Positions 49,320 to 59,219 are shown, counted from the first letter of the stretch. The stretch: DNA of 64,000 bases from Clostridia bacterium (GCA_017507805.1 JAFWAC010000025.1:1-64000); one strand, 5' to 3'. Translations and numbers: made by a program. The notes: a model not told the origin generated them from the letters alone.

Positions 49320-50549
49320 ATGAATAAAAAAGACATAAAAAAGGTTGTTCTTGCATATTCCGGCGGTTTGGATACATCAATAATCATTCCATGGCTTAAG
49401 GAAAACTATAATAATCCTGAAATTATTGCCGTTTCGGGCAATGTCGGTCAGGCGAGCGAGCTTGAGGGACTTGAGGAAAAGGCTATAAAGACAGGCGCTT
49501 CTAAATGCTATATCGAGGATTTAACAGAGGAATTCCTCACCGATTATGTTTTCCCCTGTGTTCAGGCAGGTGCTCTTTATGAGGATTATATGCTGGGTAC
49601 AGCATTTGCCCGTCCTCCCATTGCTAAGAGAATTGCTGAGATTGCTCTTGCAGAGGGTGCGGACGCTATCTGCCACGGCTGCACAGGTAAGGGTAATGAC
49701 CAGGTGCGTTTTGAGCTTGCTATTAAAGCATTCGCTCCCGATATGCCCATAATCGCTCCTTGGAGAGAGTGGGATATCAAATCCCGTGAGGAGGAGATTG
49801 AGTACGCTGAGGCTCATAATGTTCCTCTTAAGATTAACCGCGAAACCAATTATTCAAAGGATAAGAACATCTGGCACTTGTCACACGAGGGACTTGACCT
49901 TGAGGATCCTAAAAATGAGCCTATGTATAATAAGGAGGGCTTCCTTGAAATGGGTGTTTCACCTGAAATGGCACCTGATAAGCCAACCTATGTAACAGTA
50001 CATTTCGAGCAGGGTATTCCCACTGCGGTGGACGGTAGGGAAATGGGCGCAGTAGAGCTTGTTGAAACTCTTAACAAGCTTGGCGGTGAAAACGGTATCG
50101 GCCTTTTGGATATCGTTGAAAACCGTCTTGTTGGTATGAAATGCCGCGGTGTTTATGAGACTCCCGGCGGTGCTATTCTCTATAAGGCACACAATGTGCT
50201 TGAAACCATTTGTCTTGACAAGGAGACCTCACACTATAAGGCGCTCATTGCACAGAAGCTTGCTGAGCTTGTTTATAACGCACAGTGGTTTACCCCTCTC
50301 ACCGAGGCTATCCTTTCATTCGTAAAAACAACTCAAAAAACCGTAACAGGTGATGTTACCCTGAAGCTTTACAAGGGTAATATGATAAATGCAGGTGTTT
50401 CGTCACCCTATTCACTCTATGACCCCGAAATCGCAACCTTTGACGAGGACGAGGTTTACGACCAAAAGGATTCTGCCGGATTTATAAATCTTTACGGCTT
50501 GCCCACAAAGGTTTATGCAAAGATGAAGGCTAAAAATAATATAAAATAA
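49320..50549 (+). CDS. argG: Argininosuccinate synthase
   Basis: Joins citrulline and aspartate using ATP. The 409 residues have [18 protein letters not shown] (about 10-27, ATP pyrophosphatase loop), [33 protein letters not shown] (about 118-134), [32 protein letters not shown] and [26 protein letters not shown] (split). Codon use is strongly biased, as in an expressed enzyme. Ribosome site GGAGGA. It is first in a seven-gene operon in the order G-H-C-J-B-D-F, which covers the route from glutamate to arginine except carbamoyl phosphate supply. Confidence 0.97.
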   Translation: MNKKDIKKVVLAYSGGLDTSIIIPWLKENYNNPEIIAVSGNVGQASELEGLEEKAIKTGASKCYIEDLTEEFLTDYVFPCVQAGALYEDYMLGTAFARPPIAKRIAEIALAEGADAICHGCTGKGNDQVRFELAIKAFAPDMPIIAPWREWDIKSREEEIEYAEAHNVPLKINRETNYSKDKNIWHLSHEGLDLEDPKNEPMYNKEGFLEMGVSPEMAPDKPTYVTVHFEQGIPTAVDGREMGAVELVETLNKLGGENGIGLLDIVENRLVGMKCRGVYETPGGAILYKAHNVLETICLDKETSHYKALIAQKLAELVYNAQWFTPLTEAILSFVKTTQKTVTGDVTLKLYKGNMINAGVSSPYSLYDPEIATFDEDEVYDQKDSAGFINLYGLPTKVYAKMKAKNNIK

Positions 50550-50564
50550 AAGTAGGTAGCTAAA

Positions 50565-51959
50565 ATGGATAAAATGTGGGCAGGAAGATTTGAAAAGGCT
50601 TTAAATAAGGAAGCGGATGATTTTAATTCTTCCATACATTTTGACTCGAGGATGTATAAACAGGATATAATTGGCTCGATAGTTCATGCTAAAATGCTTA
50701 GCGACAGAGGTATTATCACCGAGGATGAAAAGGAACAGATAATAAACGGACTCAGCGGCATTTTGGAGGATATCGAAAACGGTAGCCTGCCCTTTGATAT
50801 GGATGCTGAGGATATTCATATGTTTATTGAGTCCGAGCTCACAAAAAGAATAGGGGATGCCGGTAAAAGGCTTCACACTGCAAGAAGCCGTAATGACCAG
50901 GTTGCACTTGATATAAGACTTTATCTTGCGGCTCAGTGTGAGGAAATCGGCAAGCTTTTGCTCAAGCTGATTGAAGCTATAAAGGACAAGGCATCGGAGA
51001 ATACCGATGCCATAATGCCCGGTTACACTCATTTACAAAGAGCTCAACCGATTACCTTTGCCCACCACATTTTAACCTATGCCTTTATGCTTAAGCGCGA
51101 CTTTGAAAGAATTAAAGATGCGGTAAGCCGAATGATGAGCGCAAGTCCGATAGGCTCATGCGCTTTGGCAGGCACTACTTATAATACCGACCGTTATTTT
51201 GAAGCCGAGCATTTAGGCTTCAGCGGTATTTCCCTTAACAGTATTGACGGTGTTTCAGATAGAGATTTTTGCTTGGAGCTGCTTTCTGCCTATTCGATTA
51301 TTATGATGCACCTTTCCCGTTTTTCGGAGGAGATTATTCTTTGGTCAAGCTGGGAATTTAAGTTTGTTGAGCTTGACGATAGCTATACCACAGGCTCGAG
51401 CATTATGCCGCAAAAGAAAAACTCCGATATGGCGGAGCTTGTGCGTGGTAAAACAGGCAGGGTATACGGTGATTTGATGGCTTTACTCACCACCCTTAAG
51501 GGCTTACCTTTGGCATACAATAAGGATATGCAGGAGGATAAGGAGGCTATATTTGATGCTGTTGATACCGTTAAAAAGTGCTTAAGTATTTTTTCACCAA
51601 TGGTAGCTACAATGAAGGTTTTGAAAGACAATATGTATCGTGCGGCAGGAGAAGGCTTTATAAACGCAACCGACCTTGCAGACTATCTTGTAAAAAAGGG
51701 CTTGCCTTTCAGAACGGCATATAAATGCGTTGGTGAGATTGTTGGCTTCTGCATTAAAAACGGATTTGTGCTTGAAAATATGCCCATTGAAAAATACAGG
51801 GAGTTTAACAATCTTTTTGACGGGGATTTGTATACCGAAATTTCCCTTGAGACTTGTGTTAATAAAAGAATTTCCGCAGGCGGTACAGGTCCTCAATCTG
51901 TAAAGAAGCAGATAGATTATATGACGGAGTTTTTAAAAGATGAAAAAGGTATTTATTGA
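50565..51959 (+). CDS. argH: Argininosuccinate lyase
   Basis: Splits argininosuccinate into arginine and fumarate in the last step of the pathway. The 464 residues have MWAGRFEKALNKEADDFNSS at the N-terminus, DIHMFIESELTKRIG, KRLHTARSRNDQVALDIRL (about 105-123), MPGYTHLQRAQPITFAHH (about 151-168, catalytic His) and the signature TGSSIMPQKKNSDMAELVRG (about 277-296, catalytic Ser loop). It begins 16 bases after argG and overlaps argC by 20 bases. Confidence 0.97.
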   Translation: MDKMWAGRFEKALNKEADDFNSSIHFDSRMYKQDIIGSIVHAKMLSDRGIITEDEKEQIINGLSGILEDIENGSLPFDMDAEDIHMFIESELTKRIGDAGKRLHTARSRNDQVALDIRLYLAAQCEEIGKLLLKLIEAIKDKASENTDAIMPGYTHLQRAQPITFAHHILTYAFMLKRDFERIKDAVSRMMSASPIGSCALAGTTYNTDRYFEAEHLGFSGISLNSIDGVSDRDFCLELLSAYSIIMMHLSRFSEEIILWSSWEFKFVELDDSYTTGSSIMPQKKNSDMAELVRGKTGRVYGDLMALLTTLKGLPLAYNKDMQEDKEAIFDAVDTVKKCLSIFSPMVATMKVLKDNMYRAAGEGFINATDLADYLVKKGLPFRTAYKCVGEIVGFCIKNGFVLENMPIEKYREFNNLFDGDLYTEISLETCVNKRISAGGTGPQSVKKQIDYMTEFLKDEKGIY

Positions 51960-52872
51960 CGGCAGCGCAGGCACAACAGGTCTTAGAATTGCCGAAAGGC
52001 TTGAAAGCCGCAAGGATATAACTCTTATAAAATTGAGTGAGGAAAATCGCAAGGATATTGAGGCAAGACGCTCGGCGCTTAACAGCGCCGATATTGCCTT
52101 TTTGTGCTTGCCTGATGCGGCGGCAGTTGAGGCGGTTTCTTTGATAGAAAACGATAACACCGTTATTATTGATACCTCAACAGCCCATAGAGTAAACCCT
52201 GATTGGGCTTACGGTTTTCCTGAGCTTTCGGCTGATTTTGAGGAAAAAATCAAAAATTCCAAGCGTATAGCTAATCCGGGCTGCCACGCAAGCGGTTTTA
52301 TTGCGCTGATTTATCCCTTGATAGAAAGCGGTATAATAAGTAAAGATACTTTGCTTTCCTGCTTTTCTTTGACAGGCTATTCAGGCGGCGGCAAGAAAAT
52401 GATTGCCGAATATGAGGATATGGAAAAGGATTGGCATTTAGAGGCTCCCAGACAGTACGGAATTACACAATCACATAAGCATCTGCCCGAAATGCAAAAG
52501 GTTACAGGCATTGAAAACGCACCTGCTTTTATACCTGTTGTTTCGGATTTTTACAGCGGTATGGAGGTAACAGTTCCGATTTTTGCTTCACAGCTTAATG
52601 ACGGCTTTACCGCCGATGATGTAAGAAAGACTTACCGCGAGAAATATCAAGGTTCAATTGTTAAATACACTGAGGATTTTGCTGAAAACGGTTTTGTTTC
52701 GGCAAATGCCCTTGAAATGAAGGATAGTATGGAAATTTCTGTTTCGGGCAATGAAGACAGAATTCTTTTGATTGCACGGTATGATAATCTGGGTAAGGGT
52801 GCTTCAGGTGCGGCTGTTGAATGTATGAACATAGTGCTTGGAGCTGATAAAAAAGAGGGCTTGGAGCTTTAG
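51940..52872 (+). CDS. argC: N-acetyl-gamma-glutamyl-phosphate reductase, type 2
   Basis: NADPH-dependent reduction of N-acetylglutamyl phosphate to the semialdehyde. The 310 residues match the shorter type 2 ArgC: KKVFIDGSAGTTGLRIAERL at the start (dinucleotide loop), FLCLPDAAAVEAV, IDTSTAHRV, the catalytic Cys in IANPGCHASGFIALIYPLI (about 107-125), and GYSGGGKKMI. The overlap with argH (20 bases) points to translational coupling. Type 2 enzymes are less common in Firmicutes operons than the longer type 1. Confidence 0.93.
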   Translation: MKKVFIDGSAGTTGLRIAERLESRKDITLIKLSEENRKDIEARRSALNSADIAFLCLPDAAAVEAVSLIENDNTVIIDTSTAHRVNPDWAYGFPELSADFEEKIKNSKRIANPGCHASGFIALIYPLIESGIISKDTLLSCFSLTGYSGGGKKMIAEYEDMEKDWHLEAPRQYGITQSHKHLPEMQKVTGIENAPAFIPVVSDFYSGMEVTVPIFASQLNDGFTADDVRKTYREKYQGSIVKYTEDFAENGFVSANALEMKDSMEISVSGNEDRILLIARYDNLGKGASGAAVECMNIVLGADKKEGLEL

Positions 52873-52893
52873 TGGATTATTAAGGAGGAAAAA

Positions 52894-54108
52894 ATGAAAA
52901 TAGTTTCAGGAGGAATTTGTGCCGCAAAGGGTTTTAAGGCAAATGGTATTCATTGCGGTATCCGCAAAAATCGGACAAAACGCGATTTGGCATTGATTTA
53001 CAGCGAAAAAAGGGCTAACACCGCCGCCGTTTATACAACAAACCTTGTTAAAGGCGCTCCCTTAACGGTTACAAAGCAAAACATTTCGGACGGTTACGCA
53101 AGTGCTGTTATCTGTAACAGCGGAAATGCTAATACCTGCAACGCAGACGGGGTTGAGGTTGCTTCAAAAACCTGCGAGCTGTTAGCCGATAAACTTAATA
53201 TTTCTCCCAAGGATGTTGTCGTGGCTTCAACGGGTGTTATCGGTCAGCCACTTGATATTACTCCCATTGCCAACGGTATTCCTGAGCTGGTTGCAGGCTT
53301 GGAGAATGACAAAAGTCAGCAGGCGGCAGAGGGAATTATGACTACCGATACTAAGCTTAAGGAGATTGCCGTAAGCTTTGAAATCGGCGGAAAAACCTGT
53401 AAAATCGGAGGTATTGCCAAGGGCTCTGGAATGATACATCCCAATATGGCTACCATGCTGGTTTTCATAACTACCGATTGTGCTATCAGCTCCGATATGC
53501 TTCAAAAGGCGCTTTCTGCTGATATTAAAAACACCTTTAATATGGTTAGTGTTGACGGTGACACCTCAACTAACGATATGGTTGTGGTAATGGCAAACGG
53601 TATGGCTGAAAACGAGGAAATAATTGCCGATGGTGCTGATTTTGAAATCTTTATGAAGGCTTTGAACACCGTAACGGTTGACCTTTGCCGTAAAATAGCA
53701 GGGGACGGAGAGGGCGCAACCAAGCTTTTGGAATGTACCGTATCGGGTGCTAAAACCGAGGATATTGGAAAAACCGTTGCAAAATCTGTCATTTGCTCAG
53801 CACTTACTAAGGCGGCAATGTTCGGCGCCGATGCCAATTGGGGCAGAGTGCTTTGTGCAATAGGCTATTCGGGCGCCGATGTGGATGTAAACAAAATCGA
53901 TGTTTCATTCAAATCAGCAAAGGGTGAGATTGCGGTTTGTAAAAACGGCGCAGGTATAGATTTTTCCGAGGAAAAGGCAAAGGAGATTTTGTTGGAAAAT
54001 GAAATAGAAATTAAGGTTTCCTTGAATGATGGTGAATTTTCCTCTGCGGCATGGGGATGCGACCTTACCTACGATTATGTAAAAATCAACGGTGATTACA
54101 GAACATAG
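52894..54108 (+). CDS. argJ: Bifunctional glutamate N-acetyltransferase/amino-acid acetyltransferase
   Basis: Transfers acetyl from N-acetylornithine to glutamate, making the pathway cyclic; some members also use acetyl-CoA. The 404 residues show AVYTTNLVKGAPLTVTKQ, VICNSGNANTCNADG (about 70-84, oxyanion region), ASTGVIGQPLDI, and the self-cleavage site GMIHPNMATMLVFITTD with cleavage before the nucleophilic Thr (about residue 188), then DGDTSTNDMVVVMANG and GADANWGRVLCAIGYSG. GGAGG ribosome site. Presence of ArgJ explains the lack of argA and argE. Confidence 0.96.
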   Translation: MKIVSGGICAAKGFKANGIHCGIRKNRTKRDLALIYSEKRANTAAVYTTNLVKGAPLTVTKQNISDGYASAVICNSGNANTCNADGVEVASKTCELLADKLNISPKDVVVASTGVIGQPLDITPIANGIPELVAGLENDKSQQAAEGIMTTDTKLKEIAVSFEIGGKTCKIGGIAKGSGMIHPNMATMLVFITTDCAISSDMLQKALSADIKNTFNMVSVDGDTSTNDMVVVMANGMAENEEIIADGADFEIFMKALNTVTVDLCRKIAGDGEGATKLLECTVSGAKTEDIGKTVAKSVICSALTKAAMFGADANWGRVLCAIGYSGADVDVNKIDVSFKSAKGEIAVCKNGAGIDFSEEKAKEILLENEIEIKVSLNDGEFSSAAWGCDLTYDYVKINGDYRT

Positions 54109-54120
54109 GAGATTTTTTAA

Positions 54121-54999
54121 ATGCTTAATAATATTACCAACGCTCAGCGCGCTGAGGTGCTGACACAGGCATTGCCATATATCCAAAAATACTACGGCAA
54201 AATCGTTGTTATAAAGTACGGCGGTAATGCTATGATTAACGAGGAGCTTAAACAGCAGGTAATGGAGGATATCGTCCTCTTAAGACTTATCGGTGTTAAG
54301 ATTGTTCTCGTTCACGGCGGCGGTCCCGAAATTACCGATACCTTAAAGAAAATAGGTAAAGAGACGGTTTTTGTTGATGGCTTGCGTGTTACGGACAAGG
54401 AAACCGCCGAGGTTGTTCAAATGGTTTTGGCAGGAAAAATTAATAAAAGCCTTGTAAACCTTTTGGGTACTAAGGGCGGCAAGGCAATGGGAATTTCGGG
54501 TATAGATGCGCATCTTATTGAGTCCGAGGTAAAGGATGAGCGTCTCGGCTTTGTGGGCAGAATAACCAATGTTAATGTTGACCCGATTATTGACCTTTTG
54601 GCGCATGACTATATACCCGTTGTTTCAACTGTCGGTTGCGATAAGGACGGTAATGTCTACAATATAAATGCCGATACTGCCGCTGCCTTCATTGCAGGCG
54701 CTTTAAAGGCAGAAAGCCTTATTTCTATGACCGATATTGCAGGAATTTTAAAGGATAAGGATGACCCCGATTCGCTTATTCCGCTTATCGATTTAAAGGA
54801 CGCTGAAAAGCTTTTTGAGGACGGTACAATCTCAGGCGGTATGATTCCGAAGGTGGAGTGTTGCATTGAAGCAATCCACAGGGGAGTTAAAAAGGTGTTT
54901 ATTATGGATGGCAGAGTACCGCATTCATTACTTATAGAAACCTTAACCGATGAGGGCGCCGGCACTATGGTGACGGAGGATAAAAACGATGAGCGTTAA
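54121..54999 (+). CDS. argB: Acetylglutamate kinase
   Basis: Phosphorylates N-acetylglutamate, usually the arginine-sensitive step. The 292 residues have the amino-acid-kinase fold: VVIKYGGNAMI (about 30-40), LVHGGGPEITDTLKKIG (about 65-81), VDGLRVTDKETAEVVQMVL, GKINKSLVNLLG, NINADTAAAFIAGALKAESL and ISGGMIPKVECCIEA (about 239-253). The N-terminal helix (NNITNAQRAEVLTQALPYI) is like that of arginine-inhibited hexameric enzymes, so feedback control is likely. It overlaps argD by 11 bases. Confidence 0.96.
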   Translation: MLNNITNAQRAEVLTQALPYIQKYYGKIVVIKYGGNAMINEELKQQVMEDIVLLRLIGVKIVLVHGGGPEITDTLKKIGKETVFVDGLRVTDKETAEVVQMVLAGKINKSLVNLLGTKGGKAMGISGIDAHLIESEVKDERLGFVGRITNVNVDPIIDLLAHDYIPVVSTVGCDKDGNVYNINADTAAAFIAGALKAESLISMTDIAGILKDKDDPDSLIPLIDLKDAEKLFEDGTISGGMIPKVECCIEAIHRGVKKVFIMDGRVPHSLLIETLTDEGAGTMVTEDKNDER

Positions 55000-56152
55000 A
55001 GAGCTTGACAAGCAGTATATTGCCGATACCTATGCCCGCTTTCCTGTTGTGATTACGGAGGGCAAGGGCTCGATTGTTAAGGACGGGGAGGGAAATGAAT
55101 ATATTGACCTCGCTACCGGTATTGCGGTTAATACCTTCGGTGTTTCAGATGACGAATGGGTTGCCGCAGTAACAAAGCAGTTGCATTGCGTTCAGCACAC
55201 CTCTAACCTTTATTATTCCGAGCCGTGCGCAGAGTTGGCAAAGCTTCTCTGTGAAAAAACAGGTATGAAAAAGGTTTTCTTTTCAAATTCCGGTGCCGAG
55301 GCTAACGAATGTGCCATTAAGGCGGCAAGAAAATATGCCGCGGATAAAAAGGGTGCAGAATATAATACCATAATCACCCTTAAAAACAGCTTTCACGGCA
55401 GAACGGTAACAACCCTTGCCGCAACAGGTCAGGAGGTTTTTCATAAGGATTTTTTGCCTTTGACTGAGGGATTTTGCTATGTTGAAGCCAACAATATTGC
55501 CGACCTTACCGAAAAGGTTGCTGATAACAAAATAGCAGCAATTATGTTTGAGTGTGTTCAGGGTGAGGGCGGTGTTATGCCGCTTACAAAGGAATTTGTC
55601 ACAGCCATTTCCCAAATTGCTGAGAAAAACGATATTCTTATGATTGCCGATGAGGTTCAGACAGGTAACGGCAGAACAGGCAAGCTTTATGGTTATATGA
55701 ATTACGGCATAACCCCCGATATTGTGTCTACTGCAAAGGGGTTGGGCGGCGGTCTGCCCTTGGGCGCTACAATGCTTGGCAGTAAGGTTGAGGATGTTTT
55801 CAAGCCCGGCTCGCACGGTTCCACCTTTGGCGGTAATCCTGTGGCTTGCGCAGGCGCGGTGAATATTTTAAGCCGTATTGATGAGGAGCTTTTGGCAGGC
55901 GTCTGCAAAAAATCCAAGTATATAGTTGACCGTCTCAAAGGCGCTGAGGGTGTCGTTTCGGTTTCGGGAATGGGACTTATGCTTGGAATTGAAACCGTTA
56001 AGGATGCAGGCGAGGTAATTGACGAATGCCGCAAAAACGGTGTGCTTGTTATCAAAGCCAAAAATAAGGTTCGCCTTTTACCGGCACTTAATATTCCTAA
56101 TGAGCTTTTGGAAAAGGCTGTCAATGTAATTATTAATGCTTGTAAACAGTAA
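54989..56152 (+). CDS. argD: Acetylornithine aminotransferase
   Basis: PLP-dependent transaminase making N-acetylornithine. The 387 residues have GNEYIDLATGIAVNTFG, FFSNSGAEANECAIKAARKY (about 91-110), NSFHGRTVTTLAATGQ, IMFECVQGEGGVMPL, LMIADEVQTGNGRTGKLY (about 212-229, PLP-binding Asp), DIVSTAKGLGGGLPLGATM (about 240-258, with the PLP Lys) and GSHGSTFGGNPVACAGA. Complete, with normal length. It starts inside argB and is followed by argF at 12 bases. Confidence 0.96.
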   Translation: MSVKELDKQYIADTYARFPVVITEGKGSIVKDGEGNEYIDLATGIAVNTFGVSDDEWVAAVTKQLHCVQHTSNLYYSEPCAELAKLLCEKTGMKKVFFSNSGAEANECAIKAARKYAADKKGAEYNTIITLKNSFHGRTVTTLAATGQEVFHKDFLPLTEGFCYVEANNIADLTEKVADNKIAAIMFECVQGEGGVMPLTKEFVTAISQIAEKNDILMIADEVQTGNGRTGKLYGYMNYGITPDIVSTAKGLGGGLPLGATMLGSKVEDVFKPGSHGSTFGGNPVACAGAVNILSRIDEELLAGVCKKSKYIVDRLKGAEGVVSVSGMGLMLGIETVKDAGEVIDECRKNGVLVIKAKNKVRLLPALNIPNELLEKAVNVIINACKQ

Positions 56153-56164
56153 GGAGAAAAGGTT

Positions 56165-57148
56165 ATGGATTTGAAAGGAAAGAGCTTTCTTAAATTGTTG
56201 GATTTTTCTGCCGAGGAAATTTCCTGCCTTATAGATATGGCGGCAGAATTTAAGTACAAGAAAAAAGCAGGTATACCTCACCGCATTTGCGAGGGAAAGA
56301 ATATTGCTTTGATTTTTGAAAAAACCAGCACCAGAACCCGTTGCAGCTTTGAGGTTGCGGCTTATGACCTTGGTATGGGTGTTACCTATCTTGACCCAAC
56401 AGGCTCGCAAATCGGCAAAAAGGAAAGCATTGCCGATACCGCACGCGTGCTCGGCAGAATTTATGACGGTATTGAATACCGCGGTCACGGTCAGGAAATT
56501 GTTGAGGAGCTTGCAAAATACGCAGGTGTTCCTGTGTGGAACGGTCTTACCAACGAATTTCACCCCACCCAAATTTTAGCCGATTTCCTTACTATTAAGG
56601 AGCGCTTCGGAAAATTAAAGGGAATAAATTTTGTTTATATGGGTGATGCCCGTTATAATATGGGTAATTCCTTAATGGTTGGTTGCGCTAAAATGGGACT
56701 TAATTTCACAGCCTGCGCACCTAAGAAATATTTTCCTGACAGTGAGCTTATCGCACAGTGCGAGGAAATTGCAAAGCAAAGCGGCGCTACCTTGAGCTTT
56801 TGCGAAAACCCGATAGAGGCTACTAAAAATGCCGATGTTATCTATACAGATGTCTGGGTTTCCATGGGTGAGCCGGAAGCTGTCTGGGAGGAACGCATCA
56901 AGGAGCTTTTGCCGTATCAGGTAAATGCTGAAATAATGAAAAACGCAGGAGAAAATGCTGTGTTTATGCATTGCTTGCCCGCTTTCCACGACCTTAACAC
57001 TACCGTTGGAAAGCAAATCAGCGAAAAATTCGGTATCTCTGAGATGGAGGTAACGAACGAAGTATTTGAAAGTAAACAATCGATTGTGTTTGACGAAGCC
57101 GAAAACCGTATGCACACAATCAAGGCGGTTATGGCGGCAACGTTGTAA
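56165..57148 (+). CDS. argF: Ornithine carbamoyltransferase
   Basis: Makes citrulline from ornithine and carbamoyl phosphate. The 327 residues have the carbamoyl-phosphate motif [16 protein letters not shown] (about 51-66, STRT), [19 protein letters not shown] (about 79-97), [19 protein letters not shown] (about 122-140), [28 protein letters not shown] (about 223-237, ornithine-binding) and [10 protein letters not shown] (about 263-272, catalytic Cys). It is last in the operon. carAB, which supplies carbamoyl phosphate, is not in the window. No strong terminator follows; a repeat fragment does. Confidence 0.97.
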   Translation: MDLKGKSFLKLLDFSAEEISCLIDMAAEFKYKKKAGIPHRICEGKNIALIFEKTSTRTRCSFEVAAYDLGMGVTYLDPTGSQIGKKESIADTARVLGRIYDGIEYRGHGQEIVEELAKYAGVPVWNGLTNEFHPTQILADFLTIKERFGKLKGINFVYMGDARYNMGNSLMVGCAKMGLNFTACAPKKYFPDSELIAQCEEIAKQSGATLSFCENPIEATKNADVIYTDVWVSMGEPEAVWEERIKELLPYQVNAEIMKNAGENAVFMHCLPAFHDLNTTVGKQISEKFGISEMEVTNEVFESKQSIVFDEAENRMHTIKAVMAATL

Positions 57149-57195
57149 ATAAAAACTAAAAAAGAGAGGCTGTCTCATTAAAGGTCTTTGCACAA

Positions 57196-57226
57196 ACCCT
57201 GCCTCCCTCTGACGAGGGAGGCATAG
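57196..57226. repeat. Hairpin fragment related to the MITE-like repeats
   Basis: GCCTCCCTC at 57200-57208 pairs with GAGGGAGGC at 57213-57221. The surrounding TGCCTCCCTC/GGGAGGCATA resembles the inner right part of the 31913-32138 element (CACCTCCCTTTAG then AAGGGAGGCATA). It is not followed by T residues, so it is a poor terminator. Confidence 0.45.
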
Positions 57227-57328
57227 TATGGAAAACTATTCCGTATATTTCAGTTATATAAGCATTGTGTTTCTGTTGACAATGAGGTAAGAATATTATA
57301 AAATTAATTATATATGGGAGGGAAAGAA

Positions 57329-57916
57329 ATGAGCTTGATTTTGGAAACCTATGAGTGGGATAATACATGGATTGAAAAAACAGCAGAAAAAAATGCGAAA
57401 AGGGTTTTGTATATAGGAGATTCAATATCCTGCGGAACAAGGACAGAGGCAAATAAAATCTCTGCAGGGGAGGTTGTGATTGATGGCTTCGGTACTTCAA
57501 AGGCTCTTGATAATACCTGCTTTTTTCCGTCTGTTTCTCTTTTTGCAAAGCAGGAGCCTTACCGCAATGCCGTAATTTTTAATAATGGCTTGCACGGGTG
57601 GCATATTGATGAGAAAAAATATTCTCAACTGTATGAGGAATTTTTGGATAAGCTTATTAACGAATTTCCGTCAACACCCATAGCCGCCGTTCTCACCACC
57701 TTTGTTACAAATCCTGATTATCATAATGACCGTGTGCTGGTAAGAAATGAGCTTGCCTCAGAAATAGCTCGTAAGAAAAATATACCTGTAATTGATCTTT
57801 ACTCTGTTTCTCACAAAAATAAAGACCTGCTTTTAGGCGATGGCGTTCATTTCAGTTGTGAGGGCTACGGTGAGCTTGCAAAGGCTGTTTTGGCAGAACT
57901 AAAATGCATATATTAA
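57329..57916 (+). CDS. SGNH/GDSL-family hydrolase
   Basis: Single-domain esterase of 195 residues. Block I is RVLYIGDSISCGTRTEA with the nucleophile Ser (about residue 32-34), block III is FNNGLHGWHIDE with the Asn, and block V is GDGVHFSCEGYGELAKAV with the Asp-His pair (about 173). There is no signal peptide, so it is probably cytoplasmic, and the substrate is unknown. The ATG at 57329 is chosen with GGGAGGGAAAG just upstream; the earlier ATG at 57314 overlaps that site. It is not related in layout to the two-domain esterase at 4535 beyond the shared fold. Confidence 0.85.
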   Translation: MSLILETYEWDNTWIEKTAEKNAKRVLYIGDSISCGTRTEANKISAGEVVIDGFGTSKALDNTCFFPSVSLFAKQEPYRNAVIFNNGLHGWHIDEKKYSQLYEEFLDKLINEFPSTPIAAVLTTFVTNPDYHNDRVLVRNELASEIARKKNIPVIDLYSVSHKNKDLLLGDGVHFSCEGYGELAKAVLAELKCIY

Positions 57917-57920
57917 TACA

Positions 57921-57962
57921 ATGCGATAGAAACCTTGAATTTTGGTTTCTATCGCATTTTTT
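57921..57962 (+). terminator. Terminator of the SGNH hydrolase gene
   Basis: ATGCGATAGAAACC (57921-57934) pairs perfectly with GGTTTCTATCGCAT (57944-57957), followed by a T run. It lies 4 bases after the stop. Confidence 0.92.
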
Positions 57963-57972
57963 ATATTGAAAA

Positions 57973-58042
57973 GGACAAATTTTTAGAAAAAATTTGTCAC
58001 AAAATCAAAGATTTTGTGGCGAAACAGGATTGTATCGCCTAA
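57973..58042. terminator. Three adjacent hairpins; the outermost a likely terminator for alr (minus strand)
   Basis: GACAAATTTTT/AAAAATTTGTC (57974-57998), CACAAAATC/GATTTTGTG (57998-58018) and GGCGAAACA/TGTATCGCC (58018-58039) stand nearly head to tail. On the minus strand the last of them ends in CCTTTT, which fits a terminator downstream of alanine racemase. Confidence 0.55.
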
Positions 58043-58076
58043 CCTATTCAATTATAACTATATTAATAAACCAAAG

Positions 58077-59201
58077 CTATTTGGAAATTCTCGGTACCCT
58101 TGCGGTAATTGAGCAAACAATTTCATAGTCGATGGTGTTGCAAAGCTTTGCTAAGACAGAAACGGGCAATTCTTTGCCAAACAGAATAACCTCGTCTCCC
58201 ATGGAAACGGCTTCTATTTCAGAAACATCCACCGTTAGCTGATCCATGCAAACCCTGCCTACAACCGGAGCTTTTTTGCCGTTAATAATTACATACGCCT
58301 TGCCTGATAAAATCCTCGGATATCCGTCTGCGTATCCGATAGAAACAGTGGCAAGCTTCATATTTTTTTCCGCTTTGTAGGTTCTGCCGTAGCTCACGCT
58401 TTCACCCTCGGAAATTTCTTTTACCATTGTAACAACCGATTTAAGTGTCATAACAGGTATTAAGGCTTCCAAAGGGCTTACGGTCTCACTTGGCATCAGC
58501 CCGTAAAGAATAATTCCGGGGCGGTGAAGCGATTTGTCCGGATCGGTTTTTTCAATAATTCCTGCTGAGTTTGAGCAGTGACAAAGGCTCGGATTAAGTC
58601 CGCAGGCTCTGAACTGCTCTAATGATAGCTTGAAAAGTGAGTATTGCCTTTGCGTAAAAGCTATGTCCTCAGGTTTATTGCTGTCTGCAGAAGAAAAATG
58701 GGTAAAAACACCCTCAAGCACGAAACCCTTAAGCTGTGCAGAGGTTATGGCTGTTTTAATTTCCGTAAGCTCGGAATTTCGGCAGTTGAAGCCTAAACGC
58801 GACATTCCGGTGTCAAGCTTGATGTGGATTTTAATTTCAATGCCCTCAAGCACCGCTTGCCTTGATAACTGATTGGCATATTCCTCAGAATAGACGCATT
58901 GGGAAATGCCGTTTTGTGCCAATTCCTTTACGGCTGTTACAGGTGTGTAGCCGAGAATGAGAATGGGCTTTTTAATGCCAATGCTTCTTAGCTGTAACGC
59001 TTCGTCTAAATTTGAAACAGCAAAGCAGTCGGCACCGTGTTTGTCAAGAATTGGCACAACAATTTCGGCTGAATGTCCGTAAGCATCAGCCTTAACCACA
59101 GCCATAAGCGAGGCGCCATTTGCCAACTCTTTAATTTTTTCAAAATTATGTATAAGGGCAGCGGTGTCAATCTCTGCCCACGCTCTGTGCAAAAAATCCA
59201 A
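58077..59201 (-). CDS. alr: Alanine racemase
   Basis: PLP enzyme making D-alanine for peptidoglycan. The 374 residues show RAWAEIDTAALIHNF at the start, the PLP lysine motif LMAVVKADAYGHSAE (about residue 32-46), KLDTGMSRLGFN (about 126-137), LCHCSNSAGII, RPGIILYGLMPS (about 215-226), SVSYGRTYKAEK with the catalytic Tyr and VGRVCMDQLTVDVS (about 300-313). A TTG start at 59201 is preferred because AAGGAG lies 8 nt upstream; the GTG at 59210 overlaps that site. It is transcribed together with, or close to, the small membrane gene 18 bases upstream. Confidence 0.95.
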   Translation of the reverse strand: MDFLHRAWAEIDTAALIHNFEKIKELANGASLMAVVKADAYGHSAEIVVPILDKHGADCFAVSNLDEALQLRSIGIKKPILILGYTPVTAVKELAQNGISQCVYSEEYANQLSRQAVLEGIEIKIHIKLDTGMSRLGFNCRNSELTEIKTAITSAQLKGFVLEGVFTHFSSADSNKPEDIAFTQRQYSLFKLSLEQFRACGLNPSLCHCSNSAGIIEKTDPDKSLHRPGIILYGLMPSETVSPLEALIPVMTLKSVVTMVKEISEGESVSYGRTYKAEKNMKLATVSIGYADGYPRILSGKAYVIINGKKAPVVGRVCMDQLTVDVSEIEAVSMGDEVILFGKELPVSVLAKLCNTIDYEIVCSITARVPRISK

Positions 59202-59219
59202 ATTAATCACTCCTTAGAG

